Below, piece after piece: positions 50,343 to 59,940 of a stretch of 64,000 bases of DNA (the stretch's first letter is position 1; each line of letters begins with the position of its first letter). Source of the stretch: an uncultured Eubacteriales bacterium. GTDB taxonomy: Bacteria; Bacillota; Clostridia; Oscillospirales; Oscillospiraceae. The stretch covers positions 13,874 through 77,873 of the forward strand of contig URCY01000002.1 in assembly GCA_900546415.1 (NCBI GenBank). Reading direction: 5' to 3'. The notes below the pieces were generated by a model. It was given only the letters and a program-made list of their open reading frames with translations, was not told the DNA's origin and ran no database searches. The translations under genes and the position numbers were made by a program.

Positions 50343-52784
50343 TTATTTGCTCCGTCTGCGGCGCTTGGGACGCAGCTCCTTGGCGGCCCTGCGCAGGTCG
50401 TGCTTGCGCATCTGGTTGTCAAAGATCAGCCGGAAGAAATACATCAGCGTCGGACAGGCGAGGATCAGAATGATGAGCGTCAGCAGACACGGTGTATGGA
50501 TCGCCTGCACCTCAAAGAAGGAGGGCATCACCGTCAGCGCTCCGATCATAAGCGCCAGCATCGCGGCAAGCACCGCAACGCGCAGCTTGGTGAAGGGCTG
50601 CGAGACATAGAACAGCGTCATAAAGCCGACGGAGGCGACGATCCACATTGCCATTGTGCTCAGGTCCTCCGGGCACTTGAACATGTCGCTCAGGAAGGCC
50701 GCCAGCAGCACAAGAATGATGTTGGTCAGGCCGCCGGGCATGGCCTTGCGGATCACGTTGCGCAGGAACCGTCCGCTGACCTTGGCATAATTCGGCTCGA
50801 GGGCGAGGAAGAACGACGGAATGCCGATCGTCAGTGCGCTGATGAGCGACATTTGAATCGCCTGAAGCGGGAAGGGGAAGCCGACGAAGAGCAGCACGAG
50901 CGTAAAGACCAACGAGAAAATATTTTTCACGAGGAAGAGGGAAGCGGCGCGCTGGATGTTATTGATGACGCGGCGTCCCTCTGCCACGATGCTCGGCATC
51001 GCGCTGAACTGCGAGTCGGTCAGAACGATCTGCGCCACCTGCGAGGCGGCCTGGCTGCCGGAGGCCATGGCAATGCCGCAGTTGGCGTCCTTGAGCGCAA
51101 GCACGTCGTTGACGCCGTCGCCGGTCATGGCCACAATGTGCCCGGCCTGCTGGAAGGCACGCACGAGCTTGCGCTTCTGCTCGGGCGTCACGCGGCCAAA
51201 GACGGTGTAGCGCTGCACAGCGTCGTCAAAATCCTTGTCCGATTGCAGCGTCGTGGCGTCGACATAGCGCTCGGCGTGCTCGATGCAGGCGCGCGCGGCG
51301 ACCTCCGAGACAGTCACGGGGTTGTCGCCGGAGATCACGCATACCCGCACACCCTGCTGGGCAAAATACTTAAAGGTGTCCGGCGCATCGGGACGGACGA
51401 GGTTGTTCAGATAGATCAGCGCGATCGGCGTGACGGCGCTGCAGTCGAGCGACGGCTCGAGCGGCTTTTCATAGCCCGCGAGCAGCAGCACGCGGCAGCC
51501 TCTGGCCGACCACGGCTCGGCATTCTCGCGGATCGTGTCATAATACGCGCCCATGATAAACTCCGGTGCGCCGACCACATAACGACCGTTTTCGCCGAAA
51601 TCCGCGCCCGACCACTTGGTCGACGAGGAGAAGGGGATGCGCCGCACGGCCGTCCACGTCGTTCGGCCGGAGAACTGCTCGGACATGGCGCGGGCGGTAT
51701 CGTTTTCCGCCTCCTCGCCGGTGTAAAACGCCGAGAGGATGTTTTCAATATCCTGATAGGAGAAGCGCTCCGTCCGGAGCGGGAAGACGTCCGCGACCTC
51801 CATCGTCGGCTCGGTGATCGTTCCGGTCTTGTCCACGCAGAGCACGTCGACGTGCGCCAGTGTCTCGATGCAGTTCATATCCTGCACGAGCACGCGGCTC
51901 TTGGTCAGCTTCAGGCAGCTCACGGCGATGGCGACGCTGGTCAGAAGATACAGTCCCTCCGGAATCATGCCGATCAGCGCGGCGACCGTCGCCTCAATGG
52001 AGTCCTTGAGCGGCAGGTTCAGACCCGAGCTGAGATACTGCCGCAGGAAGAGCATGATGCCCACCGGGATCAGGATAATGCCGACGACGGTGATGAGCTT
52101 GGTCAGGGAGTCCATCATGTCCGACTTCGTCGAGCGCACGTCGCGGCGCGCCTCCTGCGCCAGCTTTGCCGCGTAGCTCTCCGCGCCGACGTGCGTGAGC
52201 TGGGCGCGGCCTCTGCCGGAGATCACGAAGCTGCCGGATTTCAAAACGTCGCCCGGATTTTTGATGATCGCATCGGCCTCGCCGGTCAGCAGTGACTCGT
52301 TGACCTGAAGCTGCCCGGCGCGCACGACCGCATCCGCGCAGATCTGATCTCCGGCGGCGAATTCCACGATGTCGTCGCGCACAAGCTGATCGGTGCGCAG
52401 CTTGATGCGCTGCCCGTCGCGCATAACAAAGAGCGAGCCGGTCGTGACGAGCGTCAGCTTGTCCACGGCGCGCTTGGCGCGCGTCTCCTGAAAAATTCCG
52501 ATCACGGTGTTCGCGATCGCCACGAGCAGGAAGGTCATATTCTTGAACGACCCGACGATCAGCAGCGCAGCCGCGAGGACGATGAAGATCAGATTGAAGA
52601 ACGTGAAAACATTTTCCTTGATGATCTGCTTTTCACTGCGCGTATTGGAGGCGGGTGTCACGTTTCGAAGCCCGTTTTTTGACCGCAGCACAACCTCCTG
52701 CATACGCAGACCGACGTTCACGTCGGCCGAAACGACCGGTATCGGACGGTATGCAGGCTGTGTTTGCTTATTTGTCTTTTTCAT
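50343..52784 (-). CDS. CtpE-like P-type cation ATPase
   Basis: This 813-residue P-type ATPase has the phosphorylation site CVDKTGTITEP, LTGEAD in the actuator domain, and MTGDGVNDVLALKDANCGIAM in the hinge. Ten helices are predicted. The helix-4 motif MIPEGLYLL matches the CtpE-like group (mycobacterial calcium uptake) rather than the CPx or KdpB types. The start at 52784 follows GGGAGA. It probably transports Ca2+ across the cytoplasmic membrane (inferred from that motif). It is a single gene. Confidence 0.9.
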   Translation of the reverse strand: MKKTNKQTQPAYRPIPVVSADVNVGLRMQEVVLRSKNGLRNVTPASNTRSEKQIIKENVFTFFNLIFIVLAAALLIVGSFKNMTFLLVAIANTVIGIFQETRAKRAVDKLTLVTTGSLFVMRDGQRIKLRTDQLVRDDIVEFAAGDQICADAVVRAGQLQVNESLLTGEADAIIKNPGDVLKSGSFVISGRGRAQLTHVGAESYAAKLAQEARRDVRSTKSDMMDSLTKLITVVGIILIPVGIMLFLRQYLSSGLNLPLKDSIEATVAALIGMIPEGLYLLTSVAIAVSCLKLTKSRVLVQDMNCIETLAHVDVLCVDKTGTITEPTMEVADVFPLRTERFSYQDIENILSAFYTGEEAENDTARAMSEQFSGRTTWTAVRRIPFSSSTKWSGADFGENGRYVVGAPEFIMGAYYDTIRENAEPWSARGCRVLLLAGYEKPLEPSLDCSAVTPIALIYLNNLVRPDAPDTFKYFAQQGVRVCVISGDNPVTVSEVAARACIEHAERYVDATTLQSDKDFDDAVQRYTVFGRVTPEQKRKLVRAFQQAGHIVAMTGDGVNDVLALKDANCGIAMASGSQAASQVAQIVLTDSQFSAMPSIVAEGRRVINNIQRAASLFLVKNIFSLVFTLVLLFVGFPFPLQAIQMSLISALTIGIPSFFLALEPNYAKVSGRFLRNVIRKAMPGGLTNIILVLLAAFLSDMFKCPEDLSTMAMWIVASVGFMTLFYVSQPFTKLRVAVLAAMLALMIGALTVMPSFFEVQAIHTPCLLTLIILILACPTLMYFFRLIFDNQMRKHDLRRAAKELRPKRRRRSK

Positions 52785-52886
52785 GGCATTCTCCCGATTT
52801 TGCAAACTGTAAGCATTATAGCACACGAAGCCGGAAAAATACACCACTTCCGGCAAAAATTCAGGAAAAATTTATACATTTGGGAC

Positions 52887-52915
52887 TTGATTTTTGCTTC
52901 GGCCTGTGATAATAT
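52887..52915 (+). promoter_or_regulatory. Sigma-A promoter for rplS
   Basis: TTGATT and TAATAT are separated by 17 bases. Confidence 0.65.
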
Positions 52916-52921
52916 ATGCTG

Positions 52922-52996
52922 GTCTGAAAATGGGTGGTCCTCTGCGGCGCGGTCAACGCCGGAACGAACGCCTAATAAACAAGGAGGACAAAAGCT
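52922..52996 (+). promoter_or_regulatory. Possible L19 leader RNA
   Basis: The 75-base leader has GGTGGTCCTCTGCGGCGCGG and CGCCGGAACGAACGCC before the ribosome site, which can form a hairpin. Gene context fits an autoregulatory L19 leader, but I cannot confirm the family consensus. Confidence 0.4.
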
Positions 52997-53338
52997 ATGG
53001 ATTTGATGAAGGCTCTGACCAGCCAATACATGAAGGAAGAACTGCCGCAGATGAATGTCGGCGACACGGTTCGCGTTCATGTCAAGATCAAGGAAGGCGC
53101 TCGTGAGAGAGTGCAGGTGTTCGAGGGAACCATCATTGCCCGCAAGCATGGCGGCATTGAGGAATCCATCACCGTCCGCCGCCTGAGCTACGGCGTCGGC
53201 TGCGAGAAGGTTTTCCCGGTTCATTCTCCGAGCATCGTGAAGGTCGAGACCGTTCGCCGCGGCAAGGTTCGCCGTGCGAAGCTGTACTATCTCCGCAACC
53301 GTCTGGGCAAGGCCGCAAAGGTCAAGGAGAGAGTGTGA
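52997..53338 (+). CDS. rplS: 50S ribosomal protein L19
   Basis: This 113-residue L19 contains [32 protein letters not shown] and [20 protein letters not shown], all typical. It sits at the 30S-50S interface. AAGGAGG precedes the ATG. trmD and rimM, often upstream in other bacteria, are not adjacent here. Confidence 0.97.
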   Translation: MDLMKALTSQYMKEELPQMNVGDTVRVHVKIKEGARERVQVFEGTIIARKHGGIEESITVRRLSYGVGCEKVFPVHSPSIVKVETVRRGKVRRAKLYYLRNRLGKAAKVKERV

Positions 53339-53404
53339 TCCAAAAGCAAACATCCCGTGTTTCCCAAACGGAAGCGCGGGGTTTTGTTTTCTGTCCGCGC
53401 AGCA

Positions 53405-53458
53405 AAAACAGGCCGCGCAGGGGAGCGTCTTGCTATCCCTGCGCGGCCTGTTTTGTTT
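53405..53458. terminator. Bidirectional terminator between rplS and pfkA
   Basis: A 19-bp stem (AAAACAGGCCGCGCAGGGA / TCCCTGCGCGGCCTGTTTT) with a 12-base loop and A/T tracts on both sides. Confidence 0.92.
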
Positions 53459-53499
53459 TGACCGGAATCCGGTCATGCCAAGAGCTGCATGAGGCGGCA

Positions 53500-54483
53500 T
53501 CAGACGCCGGTCATGGCCTCGAGCACCTCCAGCGAGGCAAGGTCGATGCCCTTGTGCATCGAAAGTGCCTCATCAATGTCAAAATCGTTGATCGCGCCGT
53601 TGTTGAAGCAGACCACGCGGTTCGTGCAGCCCTGCGCAAGCAGGTCGACCGCACGGTAGCCCATGCGCGTCGCCGTCACGCGGTCGCGCCCGGAGGGCGT
53701 GCCGCCGCGCTGCACATGGCCGAGCACGGTCACGCGCGGATCAAGGCAAATTTCCTCCTTGATGCGGGCGGCGACATCCATCGCGCTGCCTGCGCCCTCG
53801 GCCACCACGACCATGAAATGCGTGAAGCCGTTGAGACGCGCCGAGCGGATCTTTTCAATGACCTCCTTCTGGAAATCCCTGCGCTCGGGGATGAAAACCG
53901 CCGTCGCGCCGACCGCAAGGCCGACAAACAGCGCCAGATGACCGGCGTTGCGGCCCATGACCTCCACGACCGAGCAGCGCTCGTGCGACTGCATCGTGTC
54001 GCGCAGCTTATCGATGCACTCGATGGCGGTGTTAGCCGCCGTGTCAAAGCCGATGCAGTAATGCGTGCAGGCAATATCATTGTCGATCGTCGCGGGCAGG
54101 CCGACCACGGAGATGCCGTATTTGGAGAGCGCCAGCGCGCCGCGGAACGTTCCGTCGCCGCCGATGGCGACGATGCCGTCCAGGCCAAGCAGCTTGCAGG
54201 TGTTCACGGCCTTCTGCTGTCCCTCGGGCGTCATGAATTCCTCGCTGCGCGCGGTGTAGAGGATCGTGCCGCCGCGGTTGATGATGTGCGCGACGCTCTT
54301 TTCGTCCAGACGCACGATGTCGCCGTTGATGAGTCCGTTCCAGCCGCGCCGGATGCCGATCACCTCGATGCCGAGATGGAGCGCAGAGCGCACGACGCTG
54401 CGGACCGCCGCATTCATGCCGGGCGCGTCGCCGCCGCTGGTCAAAACGCCGATCCTGCGGATGGTTTTCTTTGTTTCTGCCAT
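53500..54483 (-). CDS. pfkA: ATP-dependent 6-phosphofructokinase
   Basis: PfkA phosphorylates fructose 6-phosphate in glycolysis. The 327-residue protein has GVLTSGGDAPGMNAAVR, AIGGDGTFRGA (ATP site with Gly-Asp-Gly), PATIDNDI (catalytic Asp), EVMGRNAGHLAL and LGHVQRGGTPSGRDR. GGDGT, rather than GGDDT, indicates ATP and not pyrophosphate use. The start at 54483 follows AGGTGAG; longer in-frame sequence upstream has no support. Divergent from nadE. Confidence 0.94.
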   Translation of the reverse strand: MAETKKTIRRIGVLTSGGDAPGMNAAVRSVVRSALHLGIEVIGIRRGWNGLINGDIVRLDEKSVAHIINRGGTILYTARSEEFMTPEGQQKAVNTCKLLGLDGIVAIGGDGTFRGALALSKYGISVVGLPATIDNDIACTHYCIGFDTAANTAIECIDKLRDTMQSHERCSVVEVMGRNAGHLALFVGLAVGATAVFIPERRDFQKEVIEKIRSARLNGFTHFMVVVAEGAGSAMDVAARIKEEICLDPRVTVLGHVQRGGTPSGRDRVTATRMGYRAVDLLAQGCTNRVVCFNNGAINDFDIDEALSMHKGIDLASLEVLEAMTGV

Positions 54484-54570
54484 GAAGCTCACCTGACCTT
54501 TTGCCGACTTCCGCCGACGAAATTTTCGATTGTATTTTACCCTTTTTAACGGAAAAAGTAAATAGGGCAG

Positions 54571-54599
54571 TGGAATTTTTTTTCGTTCTGTGGTATAAT
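54571..54599 (+). promoter_or_regulatory. Promoter for nadE
   Basis: TGGAAT and TATAAT are separated by 17 bases, 26 bases before the ATG. Confidence 0.55.
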
Positions 54600-54625
54600 C
54601 GGCGCAGAAAGGGGCGAAATGCGCT

Positions 54626-55366
54626 ATGAAATTTGATGCAAAAAAGGTTCTGAACGAGCTGACCGTCTGGATCCGCGACTGGTTTGAGGAAAACGGCAGG
54701 GACTGCAACGCGATCGTCGGCATTTCCGGCGGAAAGGACAGCTCCGTCGCGGCTGCGCTCTGTGTGCGCGCGCTGGGCGTCGACCGTGTGATCGGCGTGC
54801 TGATGCCGAACGGGGAGCAAAGTGACATTGCCATGAGCCGCCTGCTTGTCGAGCACCTCGGCATTCGGCATTTCGTCGTCAACATCCAAGACGGCTATCA
54901 GGGGCTGTTGGGCGAGGTGCGCCGCCAGCTGGGCGACGTCAGCCGCGACACCGAGATCAACCTCGCGCCGCGTCTGCGTATGGCCACGCTCTATGCCGTC
55001 GCGCAGAGCAACAACGGCCGCGTGGTCAACACTTGCAATCTTTCCGAGGATTGGGTCGGCTACTCCACGCGCTACGGAGACAGCGCCGGTGATTTCAGCC
55101 CGCTGTCCATGCTCTGCGTCCGCGAGGTCAAGGCGCTGGGCAGGGAACTGGGACTGCCGGAGTGTCTGGTCGAAAAGGTGCCGATCGACGGCCTCTGCGG
55201 CCAGACCGACGAGGAAAAGCTCGGCTTCACCTATGCTGCGCTGGATGCCTATATCCGCGACGGCGTCGAGCCGGACGCCGCGACAAAGGCGCGCATCGAC
55301 CGCCTGTACAAGCTCAACCGCTTCAAGGTGCGCTTTATGGACGTGTTTCCGTATCGACCGGAATAA
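54626..55366 (+). CDS. nadE: Ammonia-dependent NAD synthetase
   Basis: NadE amidates nicotinic acid adenine dinucleotide to NAD. The 246-residue protein has the PP-loop GISGGKDSSVAAAL, NTCNLSEDWVGYSTRYGD and the C-terminal lysine/DEEKLGF region. There is no glutaminase domain, so ammonia is the nitrogen source. AAAGGGG lies upstream of the ATG. Confidence 0.93.
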   Translation: MKFDAKKVLNELTVWIRDWFEENGRDCNAIVGISGGKDSSVAAALCVRALGVDRVIGVLMPNGEQSDIAMSRLLVEHLGIRHFVVNIQDGYQGLLGEVRRQLGDVSRDTEINLAPRLRMATLYAVAQSNNGRVVNTCNLSEDWVGYSTRYGDSAGDFSPLSMLCVREVKALGRELGLPECLVEKVPIDGLCGQTDEEKLGFTYAALDAYIRDGVEPDAATKARIDRLYKLNRFKVRFMDVFPYRPE

Positions 55367-55419
55367 TCGGAAAATCGTAGACTTTTTTAAGAATTTCACC
55401 AAGCGGGGAGGGGCAATCG

Positions 55420-56100
55420 ATGAGGAAAGCAAGGGAACTAACGCTCGGCTTGCTGCTTGCGCTCGGCGCGCTGCTGATCGGCGGAATATTGCTTGAGCAG
55501 CTGCATCGCGACCATCTCTATCTTGATCTTCATGCAACATCCCTAAAAACCGTTCTGTTCGCCATACTGGCAGTCGTTTTCTTGGCCGCAGCGGTTTTCT
55601 GCGCGTTGTATTTGATCTATAACCGAAAGACAAAGAGCGTCTCCGTTCTGCCTGGCATTGTCGGCTATTTCAGCTGCCTGATCTTATGCAGTGCCTTTTT
55701 GACGGCGTCATTAAGCGCAGTGTTGTGCTCGTACACCACCGATGTCGCTGATCTCTCCGGAGAACCATCGCAGAAGCTGGCCGCCGTGGGTCGCGTATTT
55801 CCGGACGAGCTGCATCGGTTCGTGACCGGTTATCTGAGCTATGAGCACGGAGACTGTGCCGTTGAGGAGATCACGGTCACATTGGATGAACAGACCTTTA
55901 CGCAAGAGTGGGATCGGCTCAAGATGCAAGCGTTTTCCGAACAGACAGCAGGGGATTTAACCTGCTACTCGCAGAATCTCCACGATACATGGAGCGCTCA
56001 AATTCGCGTTGATCCCGAGTTGCGCGTTATCGTCTACGGCCGTTATGCCTTAGCAGAGCTTTTACCGCAGGATATTTCCCATTTGGTTTATGCCGAATAG
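55420..56100 (+). CDS. Hypothetical membrane protein
   Basis: This 226-residue protein has three predicted helices (about 7-27, 41-66 and 78-103), then a soluble C-terminal domain of about 120 residues (VEEITVTLDEQTFTQEWDRL, SAQIRVDPELRVIVYGRYAL). GGGGAGGGG precedes the ATG. It marks the change to AT-richer accessory sequence. No family recognised. Confidence 0.75.
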   Translation: MRKARELTLGLLLALGALLIGGILLEQLHRDHLYLDLHATSLKTVLFAILAVVFLAAAVFCALYLIYNRKTKSVSVLPGIVGYFSCLILCSAFLTASLSAVLCSYTTDVADLSGEPSQKLAAVGRVFPDELHRFVTGYLSYEHGDCAVEEITVTLDEQTFTQEWDRLKMQAFSEQTAGDLTCYSQNLHDTWSAQIRVDPELRVIVYGRYALAELLPQDISHLVYAE

Positions 56101-56130
56101 GGGAATCTGAGTTATTTCTTGTACGATTAA

Positions 56131-56179
56131 AACCCGTTTTCCCACACGAAGGCAATCCGAGCGGGAGAACGGGTTTTTC
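56131..56179 (+). terminator. Intrinsic terminator
   Basis: Stem AACCCGTTTTCCC / GGGAGAACGGGTT (one G-T pair), then TTTTTC. Confidence 0.8.
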
Positions 56180-56228
56180 GTTCAATCCGAAAGCATTGTT
56201 ACGGCGGATCGACAGCCTGTTTGGGAAA

Positions 56229-56400
56229 CAAGGGAAGCTCTGATTCAATTGCAAGACAAGAGTGGTCAGCGAGGGATTTTGTTCCAAATTGAGGTTTGAA
56301 AATCGCACGAATCCTTTGCGTATTTCAAGATTTTCAAACCGACAAGTTGGGGAAAAAGGCCCGCTGAGCGCCGCAGACGATTGATTCAGAGGTTCCCTAA
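56229..56400. repeat. MITE-like dispersed repeat, copy A5 (longest)
   Basis: About 170 bases, from AGGGAAGCTCTGATTCAATT to GATTGATTCAGAGGTTCCCT. It combines segments found separately in A1 (TCCTTTG-GTATTTCAAG, inverted) and A2 (ATTGCAAGA...GGTCAGC), so it may be closest to the full-length form. With the terminator it fills the 384-base gap before the next gene. Confidence 0.8.
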
Positions 56401-56484
56401 AGGCGTGAATTGGTGCACAGGCCGGATATAGAAAACCTGTGCATCTATTTTCTGATTATGAGCAATCAGAATGGAGGATTAATC

Positions 56485-57024
56485 ATGCTGCATAAGAGAA
56501 TTCTTAAACTGACGATGTTGGTAATAGTTGCAATTTTAATTTTCTTGGTGCTGTTACATGTCGGAAGAAATCAATTGCGAAAGCTCTGGTTTCTCGATAA
56601 CGGGTCGGTATCTTTGCAGATGCAGGAGAAGATCTTGATCGAAAGGCTCGGCGAACCAGATAAAACGACTCAGCCAATAGAAAAACAGCGCCAGCGCATT
56701 CTGACATACACAGATGCTTTTGTTTCTTTCGGGAGCGGCGCGCCCCGGGTGGATTATCTGGTGAACATTCACACCGATCGCGTGGAATGTGTTATGACCG
56801 AAATCCCGGCGGATTCTCAGGAGGATGCGGAAAAGCTCAGGGATACCATCATCGGCATGATCCGCGAGCACTATCATGCTGTCCGTTTTTTACTTACAGA
56901 ATCGGAAATTCCGGATGGCTGCTGTATTTGCCTAAAGGGCGTTGGCACGTTTTATGTGTCGATCAGGCAGAATGCCCAAGCCGGTGCGTGGAGTGTCGGG
57001 ATCGAGGTTGCAAGCCAGTCCTAA
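56485..57024 (+). CDS. Hypothetical membrane-anchored protein (possible immunity protein)
   Basis: This 179-residue protein has an N-terminal helix (about 8-26, LTMLVIVAILIFLVLLHVG) and an extracellular or periplasmic-side domain. GGAGG precedes the ATG at 56485; the longer frame does not look coding. SmpA/BamE-like pattern near residues 45-60 (ILIERLGEPDKTTQPIEK) is reminiscent of small lipoprotein domains but weak. It lies at the head of an Rhs-cassette region and may be an immunity protein left by a lost toxin. Confidence 0.65.
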   Translation: MLHKRILKLTMLVIVAILIFLVLLHVGRNQLRKLWFLDNGSVSLQMQEKILIERLGEPDKTTQPIEKQRQRILTYTDAFVSFGSGAPRVDYLVNIHTDRVECVMTEIPADSQEDAEKLRDTIIGMIREHYHAVRFLLTESEIPDGCCICLKGVGTFYVSIRQNAQAGAWSVGIEVASQS

Positions 57025-57114
57025 GAAACAGCATTATCTCTGATTTGGGTCAGCATGAACGTGTGACATCCTTTGAGTATTTCGTTTTCGGACTATAATT
57101 TCATGATTCCTGTG

Positions 57115-57290
57115 CCGGGTGTGGAGGTGAGGCAGTGCGGCGGATCGCGGCATTTCCGCCGCACCCCCTCCGCACCCGGTTTTCCCAAAGAAGAGGCTAA
57201 GTGCTAGCGTCAGCGAACCCCTATTCCGTGCTAGACTGCCCCATGATGCTGCGCCATTACGCTAAATCGATAAAGCACTAAAGCGCAGCA
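57115..57290. repeat. Cassette-spacer repeat, copy B1
   Basis: Begins CCGGGTGTGGAGGTGAGGCA, forms a long GC-rich hairpin closing with CCTCCGCACCCGG, continues GCTAGCGTCAGCGAACCC and ATGATGCTGCGCCATTACGC, and ends in TAAATCG-type units. Near-identical to B3 and B4. No gene in 57025-57302. Confidence 0.8.
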
Positions 57291-57302
57291 GGTCGCGGCG
57301 TT

Positions 57303-57704
57303 TCCCTTAACACGCAAATAGGAATATCAATTGATACGCAAGGAAACATAGCAGTTCAGAGCGGATTTGCCGGTGGCTTTACAGGTGGTACTCCCGGCAT
57401 GTCAGTCATTGCATATCAGACAGTTACAAATGCACAAACTATTCATGATCTGAACGGATCCGGATACCAGATAGTTGGTTCTGTTGGAGTTCCGGTATAT
57501 GGAATTCCGCTCGTTGTTGGAGGTGACTTTAACATTCTACCAAATTCCAAGAATACCAATTATTATGGAGTTACTACGAATGTTGGATTTGGTACACCCG
57601 GCGCAGAATTTCATGTAGAATGGGGAGAAACCCAAACATGTACAACCCAATTTAATATTTTTGATTGGATGAAGACGGTATATACGGAGATTATGGGATG
57701 GTAA
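57303..57704 (+). pseudogene. Orphan C-terminal fragment of an Rhs-type protein
   Basis: The open frame starts without a start codon right after repeat B1 and reads LNTQIGISIDTQGNIAVQSG, then FAGGFTGGTPGMSVIAYQTV, ending at 57704 (about 133 codons). This style (IGISIDTQGNIAVQS) is typical of C-terminal tails of Rhs or wall-associated toxin proteins. The Rhs core is missing, so this is a displaced tip. An ATG at 57399 could give a 101-residue product. Confidence 0.6.
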
Positions 57705-57707
57705 AAA

Positions 57708-58457
57708 ATGCGCAGAAATAAGTGGATAACATACGGATTGCCGATTACGTGCTTTGTTTTCGTGCTGTTATTTGGCGCAGCGCGTGTGTACGCCGCATCG
57801 GCTTATGGCTTTGAAACGGACAATTTGTCCGCGGAGGAAAAGCAAACGATCTGGCAGAATATAAACGTGCACCGGATTTCGGAGTTCCAAAATCTGACGG
57901 ATTTTTCCGTGCCTATTGAAAGCTTTGACGTTTCGGAGCAAGGGATCATTCTTTTAAAACTGAAGGGGAACATCATTGTTGTCTCAAACGAGCAGGGGCA
58001 GATTCTGAGCTGCTTGGAATTTCAAGACGAAGGTGCGTCATATGTGAAGTGGAACGGGACACATATTCTTCTATTGATGGAACGGGGCAATCTGATTGCT
58101 GAACTGACGCAAAACGGCCAAATGATCGATATGGTTCAGGAAGATGCTTCCAGCATCGAAAATAATGCCAAATGGAATCAGATTTCTCAAACCAAATCGA
58201 TTCACATCAGGGATGCCGATTATGTGCTTCAAAATCGCATGGGCTTTCTGAACTTTTTCGCGTCCGGCTTTTCGCAGCTCCTGAAAAAAGAGCAAAATGG
58301 CAATACAATCATGCTATACGACAGTAGCAAGCAGCAGCTTGCAAGAACGATTGGAATTTTTGCGTTGGTGTTTTTCTTTGTGATCCTTGTCATAGCGGGT
58401 GTAATTCGTGCCGTTATCAATTCCCGTAAAGGCACGCCGCCTTGGAAAACGCAATAG
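57708..58457 (+). CDS. Two-helix membrane protein, likely immunity protein of the preceding tip
   Basis: This 249-residue protein has a signal-like helix (about 8-29), an extracellular domain of about 175 residues with beta-propeller-like strands (FDVSEQGIILLKLKGNIIVV, EGASYVKWNGTHILLLMERG), and a second helix (about 213-235) near the C-terminus. It starts three bases after the Rhs fragment, the position of an immunity gene. Function inferred from position only. Confidence 0.65.
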   Translation: MRRNKWITYGLPITCFVFVLLFGAARVYAASAYGFETDNLSAEEKQTIWQNINVHRISEFQNLTDFSVPIESFDVSEQGIILLKLKGNIIVVSNEQGQILSCLEFQDEGASYVKWNGTHILLLMERGNLIAELTQNGQMIDMVQEDASSIENNAKWNQISQTKSIHIRDADYVLQNRMGFLNFFASGFSQLLKKEQNGNTIMLYDSSKQQLARTIGIFALVFFFVILVIAGVIRAVINSRKGTPPWKTQ

Positions 58458-58462
58458 AAATA

Positions 58463-58625
58463 CCGGGTGCGGCGGATCGCGGCATTTCCGCCGCACCCGC
58501 GATTTTTAAGGAGCCGCCACCGTGCTGCCGCGACCATAGCCACCGCTCCCGCAATAGACTATCCATGCCCGTTCGGTATTACGCTAAATCGCTAAATCTG
58601 TAAAGCGATAAATCACTTTACAGAT
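58463..58625. repeat. Cassette-spacer repeat, copy B2 (divergent)
   Basis: CCGGGTGCGGCGG / CCGCCGCACCCG hairpin followed by ATTTTT, so it can act as a terminator; then a diverged middle and ATTACGCTAAATCGCTAAAT. The remaining 215 bases to the next gene are AT-rich and show nothing recognisable. Confidence 0.65.
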
Positions 58626-58840
58626 ACAAAAGACACCGGTCATGGTCGGCGGCACGTCGATCTTACCTTTTTCTTCTCTATTCTATCTCTTTTTGATGAG
58701 TTTAACGACCAGACTTTAATGATAATATTGCAATACGACAATTATTGAGATACAGATCGAAATGGTAAACTATGGGCAGGAAGCAAAAATGGGAAAATTT
58801 GTAAAGAAACGGTCTACTTTTTTAGGGAGTTGAGCAGCAT

Positions 58841-59227
58841 ATGGACAAAGTGGAAGCGGAGTGCGTGCCCGATTGGTACGGAGCGGTTGTGCTATATTTT
58901 CCGGGTTCTGTGCCGATCGAATGTTTAGAGGCAGCGTTGTCCCGCTCTCTAACAGTAAATACATATCATGATATCGCGGATACTGTGGAAATTATCTATC
59001 AGGAAGTGGAATCCTTGCGCAGTTGGGATGTTTCGGATATACTGGCCGCTCTTTTTGCAAAATGCGATTTGAAGAACATTTCGGCTGCGACGGCAAGATT
59101 TAACGGCAGTGTACTAATCGATCTATCATTCCATCACTACGAAAAATACCCATCTCTTTTGTTTAACGGGGAGCATATGAAAACGATTCATATGTTTGGC
59201 GCCGATTTGTCAATTGATCCGTATTAA
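58841..59227 (+). CDS. Small hypothetical protein, immunity-like
   Basis: This 128-residue cytosolic protein (MDKVEAECVPDWYGAVVLYF to MFGADLSIDPY) has AGGGAG upstream. No motif recognised. Size, AT-rich codon use and setting among toxin fragments suggest an orphan immunity protein. Confidence 0.6.
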   Translation: MDKVEAECVPDWYGAVVLYFPGSVPIECLEAALSRSLTVNTYHDIADTVEIIYQEVESLRSWDVSDILAALFAKCDLKNISAATARFNGSVLIDLSFHHYEKYPSLLFNGEHMKTIHMFGADLSIDPY

Positions 59228-59313
59228 ATGTGTAATACTGACGAATGCGGAAGTTATGTGCAAATAAGCAATCATGCAAAATTGTGCAAATAGCCAAGTA
59301 AGAGGCCAAAGAA

Positions 59314-59931
59314 ATGAGAATTTCAGGACTTGTAAATGCTTCACAGCAGCGTCATTTCATCAACACGCAGTGGGACGCGATAAAAAGAGGATACGTTTGT
59401 CCATTGAAGCCAAAAAAGATTACGCAATCCGGCTGGTTGAAAGATGTTGGAGGCGTTCGAGAATGTCTGAACGGCAATGCAGCAGCGCTTGTTCCGTTGG
59501 CTGAAGCATCTGTTGTCGTCAGCTGCGCGGGACTGGCTTCGCTCATTTCCTGCCTGCGGAACGCTCTGGCAAGCGGCTCTGAGAATTCTTTGAGCAGATG
59601 CATTTCTATCACCTCTGATGAATGCTCTAATGCAGCGGAGAAAAGCGACGGTGTTTTGGGAAGTGCAGATATGCTTGGCGGGTATGTGCAATATCGAAAG
59701 CGACACAGTCACGTTGATAGACGATATGTTGCGCTGCAAAGAATCGATATCTGTTTGAAAGACTATGAATTGGAATCGGTGCTTTCATTTTTGCAACACA
59801 TTGCTGAAAAAGTAGCAGGTTATGAGTTCCCCTACGGTGCATGTACGTTTGAGTATATTGACTGGCCGCGGGCATTGGAGGAATGCCGTTTTCCGGCGTT
59901 CATTGTAGTCGTAACAGAACCAAATAAATAA
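59314..59931 (+). CDS. Hypothetical protein, doubtful N-terminus
   Basis: A 205-codon frame. The C-terminal 75 residues (RRYVALQRIDICLKDYELES to the end) look like a genuine folded protein; the first 130 are less convincing and Ser/Ala/Cys-rich. No clear ribosome site. It may be a short immunity gene or a degenerate one. The stop is in frame with the Rhs fragment that follows. Confidence 0.4.
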   Translation: MRISGLVNASQQRHFINTQWDAIKRGYVCPLKPKKITQSGWLKDVGGVRECLNGNAAALVPLAEASVVVSCAGLASLISCLRNALASGSENSLSRCISITSDECSNAAEKSDGVLGSADMLGGYVQYRKRHSHVDRRYVALQRIDICLKDYELESVLSFLQHIAEKVAGYEFPYGACTFEYIDWPRALEECRFPAFIVVVTEPNK

Positions 59932-59940
59932 GCAAAGCAA

